The notes: generated from the letters alone by a model not told the origin. Numbered from the stretch's first letter, positions 1 to 8,288 are shown. The stretch is DNA of 64,000 nucleotides from Hymenobacter setariae (GCF_007713685.1 NZ_VMRJ01000002.1:186001-250000), one strand, 5' to 3'. Numbers and translations are program-made.

Positions 1-37
1 TACTTTGGCGAGCCAACCTAATGTGCTCATAACCCCC

Positions 38-421
38 ATGCATCACCAGATTATTTTCTCCGACCAAGCGCCGGCGCCCATCGGGCCTTACTCGCAAGCT
101 ATTAAAGCTGGTAACACTGTGTACGTATCGGGCCAAATACCCCTTGATGCTGCTGGGCAGCTCGTGGGGGAGGGCGATGTGAGTGCTCAGACGCACCAAG
201 TACTCAAGAACCTGACTGCTGTGCTAGCTGCTGCTGGCTTAGCTCTCACCGACGTAGTAAAGTGTTCCATCTTCGTGAAGGACCTAGGCAATTTTGCTAC
301 CATCAATCAGATTTATGGGACTTACTTCGATGAAGCCACTGCCCCGGCCCGCGAGACCGTGGAGGTAAGCCGCCTGCCCCGCGATGTCGAAGTTGAAATC
401 TCTTGTATCGCAGTAGGGTAG
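38..421 (+). CDS. ridA: RidA family reactive intermediate/imine deaminase
   Basis: Cytoplasmic enzyme of the YjgF/YER057c/UK114 family. Members hydrolyse reactive enamine/imine intermediates such as 2-aminoacrylate, released by PLP enzymes, and so protect transaminases. Visible family features are the N-terminal APIGPYSQAI, then VYVSGQIPLD, and the C-terminal PARETVEVSRLPRDVEVEIS, which holds the Arg that binds the substrate carboxylate in RidA. The frame is open upstream to a TTG at 5, but the ATG at 38 gives 127 residues, the usual family length, and starts right at the conserved region. It lies upstream of gltX on the same strand, with about 100 bp and a separate promoter-like box between them. 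The Rid subfamily is likely RidA itself, judging by the conserved Arg, but activity is inferred. Confidence 0.93.
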   Translation: MHHQIIFSDQAPAPIGPYSQAIKAGNTVYVSGQIPLDAAGQLVGEGDVSAQTHQVLKNLTAVLAAAGLALTDVVKCSIFVKDLGNFATINQIYGTYFDEATAPARETVEVSRLPRDVEVEISCIAVG

Positions 422-509
422 CGCTCAGTAAGGGACGTAATGAGCCCGCGCGAGCAGCTAGCCAGTCAGCGTTGCTTAGGGTGCTCATTACTCCCATTAC
501 GCTATCCCG

Positions 510-517
510 TACCTTTG
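510..517 (+). promoter_or_regulatory. Putative Bacteroidetes -7 promoter box for gltX
   Basis: TACCTTTG matches the Bacteroidetes primary-sigma -7 consensus TAnnTTTG and lies 7 bases before the gltX ATG, so the transcript would be leaderless or nearly so. I see no good -33 TTG at the usual spacing. Confidence 0.5.
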
Positions 518-524
518 TAGTATT

Positions 525-2072
525 ATGAGTGAAAGACCTGTTCGGGTGCGTTTTGCCCCCTCGCCTACTGGCCCGCTGCACATTGGCGGCGTGCGGACGG
601 CCTTGTACAATTACCTGCTAGCCCGCAAGCTGGGCGGCACCATGATTTTGCGCATTGAGGACACTGACCAAAACCGGTTTGTGCCCGGCGCCGAAGACTA
701 CATCCGGGAAAGCCTAGAATGGGTGGGCATCAAGCTTGATGAAAGCCCTTGGGTAGGTGGTCCCCATGCTCCCTACCGCCAAAGCGAGCGCAAGCCCATG
801 TACCGCGCATACGCCGACCAGCTCATCCGCGATGGCTATGCCTACTATGCCTTTGATACGCCCGAAGAACTCGACGCCATGCGCGAGCGCTTGCAGGCCG
901 CCAAGGTGCCCAACCCGCAGTACAATAGCATTACGCGCACCCAGATGCGCAACTCACTGACCCTGCCTGAAGACGAGGTAAAGCAGCTACTTGACAGCGG
1001 TGCGCCCTACGTTATTCGCCTTAAGGTGCCGCGCAAAGAGGAAATTCGTTTTCAAGACCTCATCCGCGGGTGGGTAGTAGTGCACTCTAGCGCCGTCGAC
1101 GACAAGGTGCTGATGAAGTCGGATGGTATGCCAACCTACCACTTGGCCAACATCGTGGACGACCACCTCATGGAAATCTCCCACGTCATTCGGGGTGAGG
1201 AGTGGCTGCCTTCGGCGCCGCTTCACGTGCTGCTGTATCGCTACCTAGGTTGGGAAAAGACCATGCCGCATTTCGCTCACTTGCCGCTGCTGCTCAAGCC
1301 TGATGGCACGGGCAAGCTCAGCAAGCGCGACGGCGACCGCCTAGGCTTTCCAGTATTTGCCTTAGAATGGCACGGCACCGACGCCGAAACCGGCGAGCCC
1401 ACCGTTAGCCGCGGCTACCGCGAGGAGGGCTACCTGCCCGAGGCATTAGTCAATTTCTTGGCCTTCTTGGGTTGGAACCCTGGTACTAGCCAAGAGATTT
1501 TCTCCATGCAGGAGCTGATAGAAGCCTTCTCTATCGAACGCGTGAGCAAGTCGCCCGCCAAGTTTGACCAGGCCAAAATTAAGTGGTTCAATGAACACTA
1601 CCTGCGCGCTAAGCCCAATGCGGAGCTAGCGCCCTACCTGCTCACTGCCCTAGCCGAGCACGGCATTAATTGCTCGCCCGAGAAAGCCGAGCAGGTGGTG
1701 GGTGTAATGAAGGAGCGGGTAAGCTTCCCGCAGGATTTCTGGCAGGAGGCTAAGTATTTCTTCGAAGCCCCAATCGAGTACGACCAAACGGTCATCAGCA
1801 AGAAATGGAACCCGCAGGTGTCAGCTGCCCTAGCTGCCTACGCCGATGGTCTGCCCGCCGACTCGGAGCCCAGCGCCAATGCGGAAGTGCTCAAAAATAT
1901 CTTCAACGATACCACCGCGGCCCAGGGTCTCAAGCCTGGCCAAGTGCTGCAAGCCTTGCGCGTGGCCGTGACTGGCGCTGGCGCCGGCCCCGACCTATTT
2001 GAAACCCTAGCCATTTTGGGTACGGGCGAGGTAGGCCAGCGCCTACGTGCCGCGGTAGAGCGCCTAGGTTAG
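525..2072 (+). CDS. gltX: Glutamate--tRNA ligase (GluRS)
   Basis: Class I aminoacyl-tRNA synthetase that charges tRNA-Glu (or tRNA-Glx) with glutamate in the cytoplasm. The N-terminal Rossmann fold has the HIGH-type motif as PTGPLHIGGVRTALYNY near residues 13-29. The KMSKS-type loop is KLSKRDG near residue 265, followed by the helical anticodon-binding half. At 515 residues it is slightly longer than the ~470 of E. coli GltX and typical of Bacteroidetes. The ATG at 525 directly precedes the conserved VRVRFAPSPTG start. A long-stem terminator follows at 2084, so it is probably transcribed alone. Confidence 0.98.
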   Translation: MSERPVRVRFAPSPTGPLHIGGVRTALYNYLLARKLGGTMILRIEDTDQNRFVPGAEDYIRESLEWVGIKLDESPWVGGPHAPYRQSERKPMYRAYADQLIRDGYAYYAFDTPEELDAMRERLQAAKVPNPQYNSITRTQMRNSLTLPEDEVKQLLDSGAPYVIRLKVPRKEEIRFQDLIRGWVVVHSSAVDDKVLMKSDGMPTYHLANIVDDHLMEISHVIRGEEWLPSAPLHVLLYRYLGWEKTMPHFAHLPLLLKPDGTGKLSKRDGDRLGFPVFALEWHGTDAETGEPTVSRGYREEGYLPEALVNFLAFLGWNPGTSQEIFSMQELIEAFSIERVSKSPAKFDQAKIKWFNEHYLRAKPNAELAPYLLTALAEHGINCSPEKAEQVVGVMKERVSFPQDFWQEAKYFFEAPIEYDQTVISKKWNPQVSAALAAYADGLPADSEPSANAEVLKNIFNDTTAAQGLKPGQVLQALRVAVTGAGAGPDLFETLAILGTGEVGQRLRAAVERLG

Positions 2073-2083
2073 CGCTAATAGGA

Positions 2084-2134
2084 TTAAACAGCAAAAGCCC
2101 CCTGGCCAGCCGGCCGGGGGGCTTTTGCTGTTTA
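2084..2134 (+). terminator. Rho-independent terminator after gltX
   Basis: A perfect 19-bp stem (left arm 2084-2102, right arm 2116-2134) contains runs of A and T that would serve termination on either strand. It starts 11 bases after the gltX stop codon. Confidence 0.9.
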
Positions 2135-2288
2135 ATCGGCTTCTTATTGAAATAAAAATTTCGTAGTTAATATATTTTATTTAGATTTGAGTTCTAATTA
2201 CTAGTAAGTTATAGTTGGTTAACCTGAGTTTGTATAATTTTTAGTTGCTAATAAAAATTCTCTTTCCTTCATTTTTTACGTCAATTAT

Positions 2289-3704
2289 ATGAAGTCAAAA
2301 CTTCTACTCATAAGTGGATTAATTGTATTATTGGCGCCGCGCATTGGACTAGGCCAATCGGGCGCAGGTTGCTCTGGACACTTCGATATTGTTTACCCAG
2401 CGGGCAGTGGCACGGCTACCACCTCAACAAACAACGGTTCGGGCAGCGTCACCAACAGCTATTGTCCCCCCACAGCGGGCACAAGCCAGCAAATTCAAGT
2501 CACACCAACTTCTAATAGTACTGTCTTGCTGACTCGTACGCTAGCCGACAACACAGTGACGACCTACGATGCCGGAACGGTAACTGGCGGCGCCACCTAT
2601 ACCTTCGTTTTCCCAGTGGCTACGCAGTCGGCTGTTTACAAGCTCACGGGTACTACGGTCAACTGCAATAATGCGAAGGCGCTGAATTTTAGCTTATTGC
2701 TGGACCCTACGCTTGCGCTGACGGCTAGCGCCACTACCGTGTGTGCGGGCGGCAGCACCGTACTCACAGCCACGGGCTCGACTGGTAGTTACACGCTCAC
2801 GGCACCCAATACACCTACCCAAACCAATACAACGGGAATATTTGCCGTGTCGCCCACGGTTTCTACCACGTATACTGTCACGGCGCCTACTTCGTGCGGC
2901 ACGGCCACCCAGCAGCAGCTAACGGTGATAGTGCCCGAGCTAACCGTAAGCCCTGCCGCCGCTACCATTACCCTAGGTGGCTCGGTGAAGCTAACAGCTA
3001 CCACCAACGTGAATGGTGCCGTATATAGCTGGAAAGATATGGGCACCAGTGCCTTGTTAGGAACCATTGATGCGCCCACGTTGGCACCACTGCTCACGAC
3101 TACCTACCGCGTGACAAGCACTGTAGCTGGCTGCTCGCTTTCTAGAGATGTACCCGTGACCGTGCAGTTGACCCAGCCCTTGCCCGTTACGCTGAGCCGC
3201 TTCGACGCCACCTGGACGCCAGCCGGCCCCATGCTCAACTGGTCCACTGCCTCAGAGACTAATAATGACTACTTCGCCATCGAGCGTAGTCTTGATGGCG
3301 TAGCCTTCGGTACCATCGGTCGGCAGGCTGGGGCGGGCACAGCTACCACTGCCCGCGCCTATCAATATGCTGATACCGAAGGGGCCGCTCTCACGGCCTC
3401 TACCCTCTATTATCGCTTGCGCCAGGTAGACAGCAATGGTAAAACCACTTACTCGCCCGTGCGCATGGTAGCTATCAAGCGCACCAGCTTGACCTTGTTT
3501 CCTAACCCAGCTTCTGATAAAGCTACACTGACCGGCGCGACACCCAGCGCCCCGGTGCGCGTGCTCGATGCCCTAGGTCGGGTGCTGCTCACCACTACTA
3601 CCGATGCGGCCGGCAGCGCTCAGCTAGCACTGCCGGCTGGCTTGCCCGGTGGCGTGTATATAGTGCGGGCCGGCCAGCAGGCCACCCGCCTCACCGTAGA
3701 ATAG
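2289..3704 (+). CDS. Secreted T9SS type A sorting-domain protein with Ig-like repeats
   Basis: Exported surface or extracellular protein of unknown specific role. Residues 1-22 form a Sec signal peptide (basic MKSK, hydrophobic core, cleavage near LGQ). Residues ~140-215 and ~217-293 look like two bacterial Ig-like domains rich in Ser/Thr, each with a pair of Cys. Residues ~298-397 are the Bacteroidetes pattern VTLSRFDATW...LNWSTASETNNDYFAIERS, commonly placed before the sorting tail. Residues ~399-471 are a type A T9SS C-terminal domain, beginning LTLFPNPASD and ending in a GVYIVRAG-type strand. Type IX secretion carries such proteins across the outer membrane and removes the tail. No catalytic domain is evident, so it is probably adhesive or structural. 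An AT-rich 150-bp leader lies upstream. Confidence 0.9.
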   Translation: MKSKLLLISGLIVLLAPRIGLGQSGAGCSGHFDIVYPAGSGTATTSTNNGSGSVTNSYCPPTAGTSQQIQVTPTSNSTVLLTRTLADNTVTTYDAGTVTGGATYTFVFPVATQSAVYKLTGTTVNCNNAKALNFSLLLDPTLALTASATTVCAGGSTVLTATGSTGSYTLTAPNTPTQTNTTGIFAVSPTVSTTYTVTAPTSCGTATQQQLTVIVPELTVSPAAATITLGGSVKLTATTNVNGAVYSWKDMGTSALLGTIDAPTLAPLLTTTYRVTSTVAGCSLSRDVPVTVQLTQPLPVTLSRFDATWTPAGPMLNWSTASETNNDYFAIERSLDGVAFGTIGRQAGAGTATTARAYQYADTEGAALTASTLYYRLRQVDSNGKTTYSPVRMVAIKRTSLTLFPNPASDKATLTGATPSAPVRVLDALGRVLLTTTTDAAGSAQLALPAGLPGGVYIVRAGQQATRLTVE

Positions 3705-3732
3705 GCCCTGGCCGTTGCTAGGCTCTGCTGCC

Positions 3733-3765
3733 AGGCCGCGTCGTATAGCCTACGGCGCGGCCTTT
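3733..3765 (+). terminator. Hairpin terminator after the T9SS cargo gene
   Basis: The arms AGGCCGCG and CGCGGCCT, extended by CGTA/TACG with one mismatch, enclose a short loop and are followed by TTTT on the + strand. Confidence 0.7.
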
Positions 3766-3818
3766 TGCGTAGTAATGGGCAATTGTTCATTGCTCATTGT
3801 TAATCGCTCCTTGTAGAA

Positions 3819-4229
3819 ATGGCTAAGAAACCCACCAAACCCAAGCAAAAAGCGCCCGAGCCCGAAAAGAAAGCTCGTGTGCACAAAGAGCTGGAAGGCT
3901 TCGAAATCGGGGTGAACCCCCTAGGAGAAATTACTTCCAACTATTCTATCGAGCAGATAAACCAGTTCCTGGGTCGCCACGTGCGCGATAAAAAAATTGT
4001 GAACCGCGAGGGCCAGTACGGTGAAGAAGCGCAGGCTAAAAGCGCCGCCGAAGCTGCCCGCATAGCCAGCGAGGAAGATGAATTTCCTTTGGCCGAAGGT
4101 GCTGGCGACGAGCCCGAAGAAACCGACGAAGACTTCATGAAGCGCACCAGCCGCGAGGCTAAACGCAAAAAAGACCTTGGTAACGAAGCCGACGAGGCCG
4201 CTGAAACCCGGCGCGAGCTACCCGAGTAG
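3819..4229 (+). CDS. Small highly charged protein of unknown function
   Basis: 136 residues with no domain that I recognise. The N-terminus is Lys/Pro-rich (MAKKPTKPKQKAPEPEKK). A short, more ordered central segment, around IGVNPLGEITSNYSIEQINQ (residues ~31-50), looks like the conserved core. The C-terminal half is acidic and Ala-rich, probably helical or disordered. There is no signal peptide or membrane segment, so it is probably cytoplasmic. The base composition and the Leu-Gly CTA-GGA codon pair match the surrounding genes. It stands alone between a terminator and a convergent lipoprotein gene. I assign no function. Confidence 0.7.
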   Translation: MAKKPTKPKQKAPEPEKKARVHKELEGFEIGVNPLGEITSNYSIEQINQFLGRHVRDKKIVNREGQYGEEAQAKSAAEAARIASEEDEFPLAEGAGDEPEETDEDFMKRTSREAKRKKDLGNEADEAAETRRELPE

Positions 4230-4299
4230 GCGCACGTAGCTACCAGCGCGTCTGCAGCCACCTAAGCGGTGCAGGCGCCCTAGGTAGCCGCAGGCCAGC

Positions 4300-4764
4300 T
4301 TACATGTCCTGAATAGGTTGGCTGGCTACTTGCTGGCCCTTCTCATAGGTGTCTATCTCTACTAGCCGGCCGGTCTCCGAAAACTTGCGCCACTCGCCAA
4401 ACCAGAAGTAGTGCAGCACCGTGCCCTCGTCGGCCACGCGGGCGCGGCCTTTCTGCGACACTTGGCCGTTGGGGTGGTAAAAGGTAATATCGCTGTAGTC
4501 GCGGCGGTAGCGCTCGGCGTGGTCGAGCGTGCCCAGCTGCGTGTAGTAGCGCCAGTGGCCCACGGGCCGGCCGTGCCGGTAGCGACCTCTAGTGAGGCGC
4601 GTTTGCTTGTTTTTATCGTCGTAATACGTGCGCCAGCGGCCCTGCTGCTCACCCTGGCGGTCATAGCCATTGGTGCGCCAGAAGGCGGCGTGTTGACGGC
4701 CCGGCACCGCCGTAGTGCAAGCCGAGGCCGCGAGGCCAAGTAGAGCAAAGAAATAGCAGCGCAT
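4300..4764 (-). CDS. Lipoprotein with MORN-like repeats
   Basis: 154-residue exported lipoprotein. The N-terminus MRCYFFALLGLAASAC is a lipoprotein signal peptide with the lipidated Cys at residue 16. The rest has short repeats of the MORN type, a Gly-x-Trp-x-x-Tyr/Phe pattern: GRWRTYY, GHWRYY, GEWRKF, plus HPNGQ and SETGRLVE strands. This resembles the periplasmic or surface proteins often annotated as YwqK-type 'toxin-antitoxin antitoxin' MORN proteins in Bacteroidetes. That label rests on weak grounds, and I see no toxin beside it. It is divergent from the AIM24 gene, with a 127-bp shared promoter region. Confidence 0.8.
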   Translation of the reverse strand: MRCYFFALLGLAASACTTAVPGRQHAAFWRTNGYDRQGEQQGRWRTYYDDKNKQTRLTRGRYRHGRPVGHWRYYTQLGTLDHAERYRRDYSDITFYHPNGQVSQKGRARVADEGTVLHYFWFGEWRKFSETGRLVEIDTYEKGQQVASQPIQDM

Positions 4765-4857
4765 GGCAGTAGGGTAAGGGGTGGGGTTAGTGCTTCACCT
4801 TCAACGATAAAAGTTGCCTGTAAGTATAACACTGCGCGTGCGATATAGCCTGTGGCC

Positions 4858-4865
4858 TACATTTG
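4858..4865 (+). promoter_or_regulatory. Putative -7 promoter box for the AIM24 gene
   Basis: TACATTTG fits TAnnTTTG and ends 26 bases before the ATG at 4892. Confidence 0.4.
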
Positions 4866-4891
4866 CCGCTCACCTAACCCCTAGCTGAATC

Positions 4892-5674
4892 ATGCGCTCG
4901 CACGAGGTGGATTACCGTATTCTCGGCTCCGATATTCAAGTGCTCGAAATAGAGCTCGACCCACAGGAAACCGTCATCGCCGAAGCCGGCGCGATGGTGT
5001 ACATGGATGAAGCCATCGCCTTCGAAACCAAGATGGGCGATGGTTCGGAGCCCGACCAAGGCTTTATGGGCAAGCTATTTTCGGCAGGCACCCGACTCAT
5101 TACCGGTGAAAGCCTATTTCTGACGCACTTCACACACCGTGGCAGCTATGGCAAGAGCCGGGTTGCCTTCTCGGCGCCTTACCCTGGCACCATCATTCCG
5201 CTTGACCTAGGGACCCTGCCCGGCGGCCTTATTGTGCAGAAGGATGGCTTCTTGGCCGCCGCCAAGGGCACCAAAATCAGCTTGCATTTCAACCAAAAAT
5301 TTGGGGCAGGCTTTTTTGGAGGTGAAGGATTTATTCTGCAAAAACTTACCGGCGATGGCAAAGCTTTTGTGCACGCCGGCGGGACCATCATCGAGAAGCG
5401 CCTCAATAATGAGCTGCTGCGCGTCGATACGGGCTGCGTGGTAGCGTTCGAACCGGGCATCGACTTCAGCGTGGCCCGGGCCGGGGGGCTAAAGTCGATG
5501 ATATTTGGGGGAGAAGGACTGCTGCTGGCTACTCTGCGCGGTACAGGGCGCGTTTGGATTCAGTCGATGCCAGTTAAGAAACTTATTCAAGCCCTGGCAC
5601 CTAGGGGTGGCAACGCCCAGAAAGAAAGCGGCAGTGTGCTCGGCGGGCTCGTTAACGGCTGGCTGGATGAATAA
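4892..5674 (+). CDS. AIM24/TIGR00266 family protein
   Basis: Member of the AIM24 (DUF124) family of beta-sandwich proteins. The mitochondrial relative is needed for normal respiratory complexes; the bacterial role is unknown. Family hallmarks are [20 protein letters not shown] near the N-terminus, a GES-LFLTHF strand, and repeated Gly-rich strand turns such as [14 protein letters not shown]. The 260 residues cover a full-length member, with no signal peptide or transmembrane segment. Its 3' end overlaps by 23 bases with a small convergent ORF. Confidence 0.9.
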   Translation: MRSHEVDYRILGSDIQVLEIELDPQETVIAEAGAMVYMDEAIAFETKMGDGSEPDQGFMGKLFSAGTRLITGESLFLTHFTHRGSYGKSRVAFSAPYPGTIIPLDLGTLPGGLIVQKDGFLAAAKGTKISLHFNQKFGAGFFGGEGFILQKLTGDGKAFVHAGGTIIEKRLNNELLRVDTGCVVAFEPGIDFSVARAGGLKSMIFGGEGLLLATLRGTGRVWIQSMPVKKLIQALAPRGGNAQKESGSVLGGLVNGWLDE

Positions 5675-5903
5675 CAGCCGCTGGATAGCCAGCCGACTGT
5701 TCGTTGTCGCTTTGCAAGTGCACTCCTACGATGACGCCTACCGATGCAAGGAGGGCGAAAGCGAGCACTGCTAAAAGTACCAAAATGCGGCGGTTAGGGG
5801 CCTGTGCGGCACTGAGCTGTTTAGCGCCATTAAAAGCGGAGCGGCGATAGCGCCGTTCGGGAGAAGCCAGCGACCTGGCAGAAATAGACCGAGGAGATGC
5901 CAT
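5652..5903 (-). CDS. Small single-pass membrane protein (hypothetical)
   Basis: 83-residue ORF starting at the ATG at 5903. It has a basic N-terminal ~38 residues ([18 protein letters not shown]), one strong transmembrane segment ([20 protein letters not shown], residues ~40-59) and a short polar tail. The basic flank followed by the membrane segment predicts the N-terminus in the cytoplasm. The last 23 bases overlap the end of the convergent AIM24 gene. I know no family. A long shadow ORF by chance cannot be excluded, but the clean membrane segment and the otherwise empty 430-bp gap favour a real gene. Confidence 0.5.
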   Translation of the reverse strand: MASPRSISARSLASPERRYRRSAFNGAKQLSAAQAPNRRILVLLAVLAFALLASVGVIVGVHLQSDNEQSAGYPAAVIHPASR

Positions 5904-6010
5904 GTATAAAATAAGATAAGCGGGTGGGAAGGAGTAGCGTAGCCATAATGTGGTCGAAGAAAAGTACGAAGTTGCAAGCGCAGCGGATTACCAGTTATCG
6001 ACTTGACAGC

Positions 6011-6043
6011 TAAATAAATCGACTAATTTTAAATAAATAGACT
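6011..6043. repeat. Direct repeat TAAATAAATnGACT in a promoter region
   Basis: Two 14-base copies, at 6011-6024 and 6030-6043, differ at one position. The start-to-start spacing of 19 bases is about two helical turns. They lie 70-100 bases before the histone-deacetylase-like gene and about 110-140 bases before the small membrane protein on the other strand. The arrangement suits an operator read on one face of the helix; the regulator is unknown. Confidence 0.35.
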
Positions 6044-6113
6044 TTTCTAAGAAAATCACTATTTATTCCCTGCTCAACCACGTCCCACCACCCAATTGTT
6101 CCCTAGGTAGTTA

Positions 6114-7022
6114 GTGACTATTGCCTTCGCGCCCAACTACATCCTGCCCCTGCCACCGGGCCATCGCTTCCCGATGCTGAAGTATGAGCTACTGCCCGAG
6201 CAGCTACTGCACGAGGGCACTGCTACGGCCAGCGATTTCTTCGTGCCCACGCCTCCGCCACTGGCCGATGTGCTGCTCACGCACGAGGCCGACTACGTGC
6301 ATCGCCTGTTGCACGGCCAGCTTACGCGGCCCGAGGAGCGGGCTAGTGGCTTCCCGTGGAGTGCGGCCCTGGCCGAGCGCGAAATCACGCTACTGGGGGG
6401 CACCATTGGGTGTGCACAGCGGGTGCTGGCGGGTGCAGGGGTGGCCCTCAATATTGCGGGGGGCACGCACCACGCCTTCGCGGGGCGGCCCGAGGGCTTT
6501 TGCTTGCTCAATGACCAGGCAGTAGCGGCCAATTGGCTGCTGGCCAACGAGCCAGCCCGGGTGCGACAGATTTTAATTATCGACCTCGATGTGCACCAGG
6601 GTAATGGTACGGCGGCCATCTTTCGGCACGAGCCGCGGGTGTTCACGTTTTCGATGCACGGAGCGCGCAACTTTCCGGGGCGCAAAGAGGTGTCAGACCT
6701 TGACCTGCCTCTGCCCGACGGCACCGGCGACGACGACTACCTAGGGCTGCTGGCCGATACCCTGCCGCGCCTCCTCGATGAGCAAGTGCGTCCCGACTTC
6801 GTGTTTTACCTCAGCGGCGTCGATGTGCTGGCCACTGATAAGCTGGGGCACCTGGCTCTTAGCCGGGCTGGCTGCCGTCAGCGCGATGAGCTGGTGCTAA
6901 GTGCCTTGCACCAGCGCGGCTTGCCCACAGTGGTGTGTATGGGCGGCGGCTACTCCGAGCGCATCGCCGACATTGTAGAGGCCCACGCCAACACATACCG
7001 AGTGGCTGCCAGCTTGTGGTAG
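6114..7022 (+). CDS. Histone deacetylase family protein (AcuC/HDAC-like deacylase)
   Basis: Zinc-dependent deacylase of the arginase/deacetylase fold; bacterial members remove acetyl groups from lysines, polyamines or other small acetylated amines. The characteristic PPGHRFPMLKYELLPE start is at residues 14-29. The active-site pair is H119-H120 in GGTHHAF. Zinc ligands fit D159 and H161 (DLDVHQGNG) and D237 (SGVD), and the C-terminal GGGYS loop carries the transition-state Tyr. The 302 residues are full length. The start is the GTG at 6114, because the conserved region begins at once and no ATG fits. The substrate cannot be told from sequence. A bidirectional terminator separates it from csbD. 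Confidence 0.93.
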   Translation: MTIAFAPNYILPLPPGHRFPMLKYELLPEQLLHEGTATASDFFVPTPPPLADVLLTHEADYVHRLLHGQLTRPEERASGFPWSAALAEREITLLGGTIGCAQRVLAGAGVALNIAGGTHHAFAGRPEGFCLLNDQAVAANWLLANEPARVRQILIIDLDVHQGNGTAAIFRHEPRVFTFSMHGARNFPGRKEVSDLDLPLPDGTGDDDYLGLLADTLPRLLDEQVRPDFVFYLSGVDVLATDKLGHLALSRAGCRQRDELVLSALHQRGLPTVVCMGGGYSERIADIVEAHANTYRVAASLW

Positions 7023-7066
7023 CGAAGCACCTAGGTAGCCTTAAAAAGCCAGTGCGGGCAAGTGCC

Positions 7067-7105
7067 AAAAAAGCCCCGCTCCAGAGTAGGAGCGGGGCTT
7101 TTTTT
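7067..7105. terminator. Bidirectional terminator between convergent genes
   Basis: The arms AAAAAAGCCCCGCTCC and GGAGCGGGGCTTTTTT flank a 6-base loop, with A and T runs outside the GC stem. They would stop transcription from both the HDAC-like gene and csbD. Confidence 0.9.
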
Positions 7106-7129
7106 AAGGAAAAGGAAAAGCTTAGTAAG

Positions 7130-7396
7130 CTAGTTGTAGCGCTGGTTCGAGGGGCGGTTGGAGTCGTTGTCCGTGCCGCTGAAGGTCTTCGAGAACCAGT
7201 CTTTAATTTCGTCGATAGCGTGGCCAGTTTTCTCTTGCAGGCGGCCAAACCACTCATCTTGCTTGCCTTCGTCGTAGGTCAGGTCATCGTCGGTGAGCTG
7301 GCCCCACTTCTGCTTAGCAGCGCCTTTGATTTCGTTCCAGTTGCCGCGCGCACGCAGCTCGGTGTTGTCGCCGATGCTATTGTTGTTAACGTCCAT
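7130..7396 (-). CDS. CsbD family stress-response protein
   Basis: 88-residue hydrophilic protein of the CsbD (general stress protein) family, seen in the signature RGNWNEIKGAAKQKWGQLTD at residues ~17-36 and the following YDEGKQDEWFGRLQEKTGHA. In other bacteria such genes respond to general stress, and the products are small and helical or partly disordered; the molecular role is unknown. It has no signal peptide. It lies between a bidirectional terminator and the frame-broken lipoprotein gene on the same strand. Confidence 0.9.
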   Translation of the reverse strand: MDVNNNSIGDNTELRARGNWNEIKGAAKQKWGQLTDDDLTYDEGKQDEWFGRLQEKTGHAIDEIKDWFSKTFSGTDNDSNRPSNQRYN

Positions 7397-7454
7397 GAGT
7401 GAAAAAGTTGAAAGGGCGGGTTGTTGGGCTTATACGCGGCCCTCAGCCGATAGG

Positions 7455-7687
7455 TTAGGGCCCAATAGGTAATGTGGCCGGCGAGGTAGCTCGCGAGCGT
7501 GCCTTGCCACGGGTAAGGTGCATGATAAGCTTTACGAGCAATAGCACGGCTCCGGTTATTAATAACGAGAGTAGCAAGGCATAAAGGGCTAAAAGCGCGA
7601 GAATAGCACCAAAATCCGACCCGAAAAATAGGGTCCTGAACCGGCCGTGTTGCGCGACGAGGCGTGCGCTGCTATCAAGGACTTTTT
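7455..7687 (-). other. Downstream-frame continuation of the broken lipoprotein gene
   Basis: In the -1 frame relative to the ORF at 7589-8020, the minus strand stays open from the A5 run at 7683-7687 to a TAA at 7455-7457. It encodes a strong membrane segment (ILALLALYALLLSLLITGAV, then LLLVKLIM) and a basic tail (HLTRGKARSR). This is the kind of C-terminus expected for a lipoprotein-plus-membrane-helix protein. It has no convincing start of its own, so it is read as the displaced 3' part of the neighbouring gene. Confidence 0.6.
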
Positions 7688-8020
7688 GGTGGCAAATAGC
7701 TGACTTTTAAGACGTGGATGACTAAGCTGAGTGTGCGATGATACCAGGCCGTTAGGCTTGTGTATCGGCGGGGTCGCCCATGTGCTGCGCACCACTTTAG
7801 AGCCATCGGGCTCGGTATGGGTAGCTGTAATTAGGGTGTTGTGGGTGCTGCACACTGCCCTAGGTACTTCGACTAGGGCAGCAGCGGGCGGTAGCGCCAC
7901 CGTCGTCGAGGCTGGCAGGTAAGCGGCAGACTCCGCGAACTGATAGCTAGCCCGGCTGCACGCAGCCAAGCTAACCAGTGCGCAAAGGCAGCCGAATGAG
8001 CGGTAAAAGATTGTGGCCAT
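7589..8020 (-). CDS. Lipoprotein gene with probable frameshift
   Basis: 143-residue ORF. The N-terminus is a lipoprotein signal (FGCLCALVSLAAC, Cys near residue 21) followed by SRASYQFAESAAYLP and a Pro/Ala-rich stretch. I recall small envelope proteins of this shape from Hymenobacter relatives, where the protein ends in one or two transmembrane segments. Here the last ~25 residues are polar and out of character, while the next frame encodes a clear membrane segment that would complete the protein to ~188 residues (ending at 7455). The switch point fits the A5 run at 7683-7687 (minus strand CAAAAAG). One extra A, or a -1 slip, joins the frames. It may be a mutation, an assembly error or programmed frameshifting. 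Confidence 0.6.
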   Translation of the reverse strand: MATIFYRSFGCLCALVSLAACSRASYQFAESAAYLPASTTVALPPAAALVEVPRAVCSTHNTLITATHTEPDGSKVVRSTWATPPIHKPNGLVSSHTQLSHPRLKSQLFATKKSLIAAHASSRNTAGSGPYFSGRILVLFSRF

Positions 8021-8288
8021 AGCGTGTGTGAGAGATAGGGTGTTGCCAGGCAGGTGTGCTGGCTGTCTTGCTCCCAGGCTGTTGGCCTAGGTGAGCGAGG
8101 ATGAAAGTAGCGGCCGGCCTCCGCGCGCTAATCTTCATTTGCACTAAATTCTGACATCTACATCAGCTTCTATTTGAAATTAAGGTGTTGTTGAATAGCA
8201 TTTTATGCTGAAAAAATCTGATGTTATAAAGTGGTAGTTAGTCTTGGCTTCATCCGGCGCTTACTTTGGGGCGACCTAGCTATTTTTC

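Noticed and set aside
303..581. Minus-strand ORF of 92 codons across the ridA/gltX boundary
   Set aside because: It is antisense to two clearly real genes and has no domain or signal; its composition follows codon bias of the opposite strand.
4300..4764. Toxin-antitoxin system suggested by the YwqK-like MORN lipoprotein
   Set aside because: No toxin gene is adjacent and the protein is an exported lipoprotein, which does not fit a cytoplasmic antitoxin.
5771..5977. Minus-strand 68-codon ORF in the gap before the HDAC-like gene
   Set aside because: It overlaps the better-supported 83-codon membrane protein in another frame and shows no signal or consistent hydrophobic segment.
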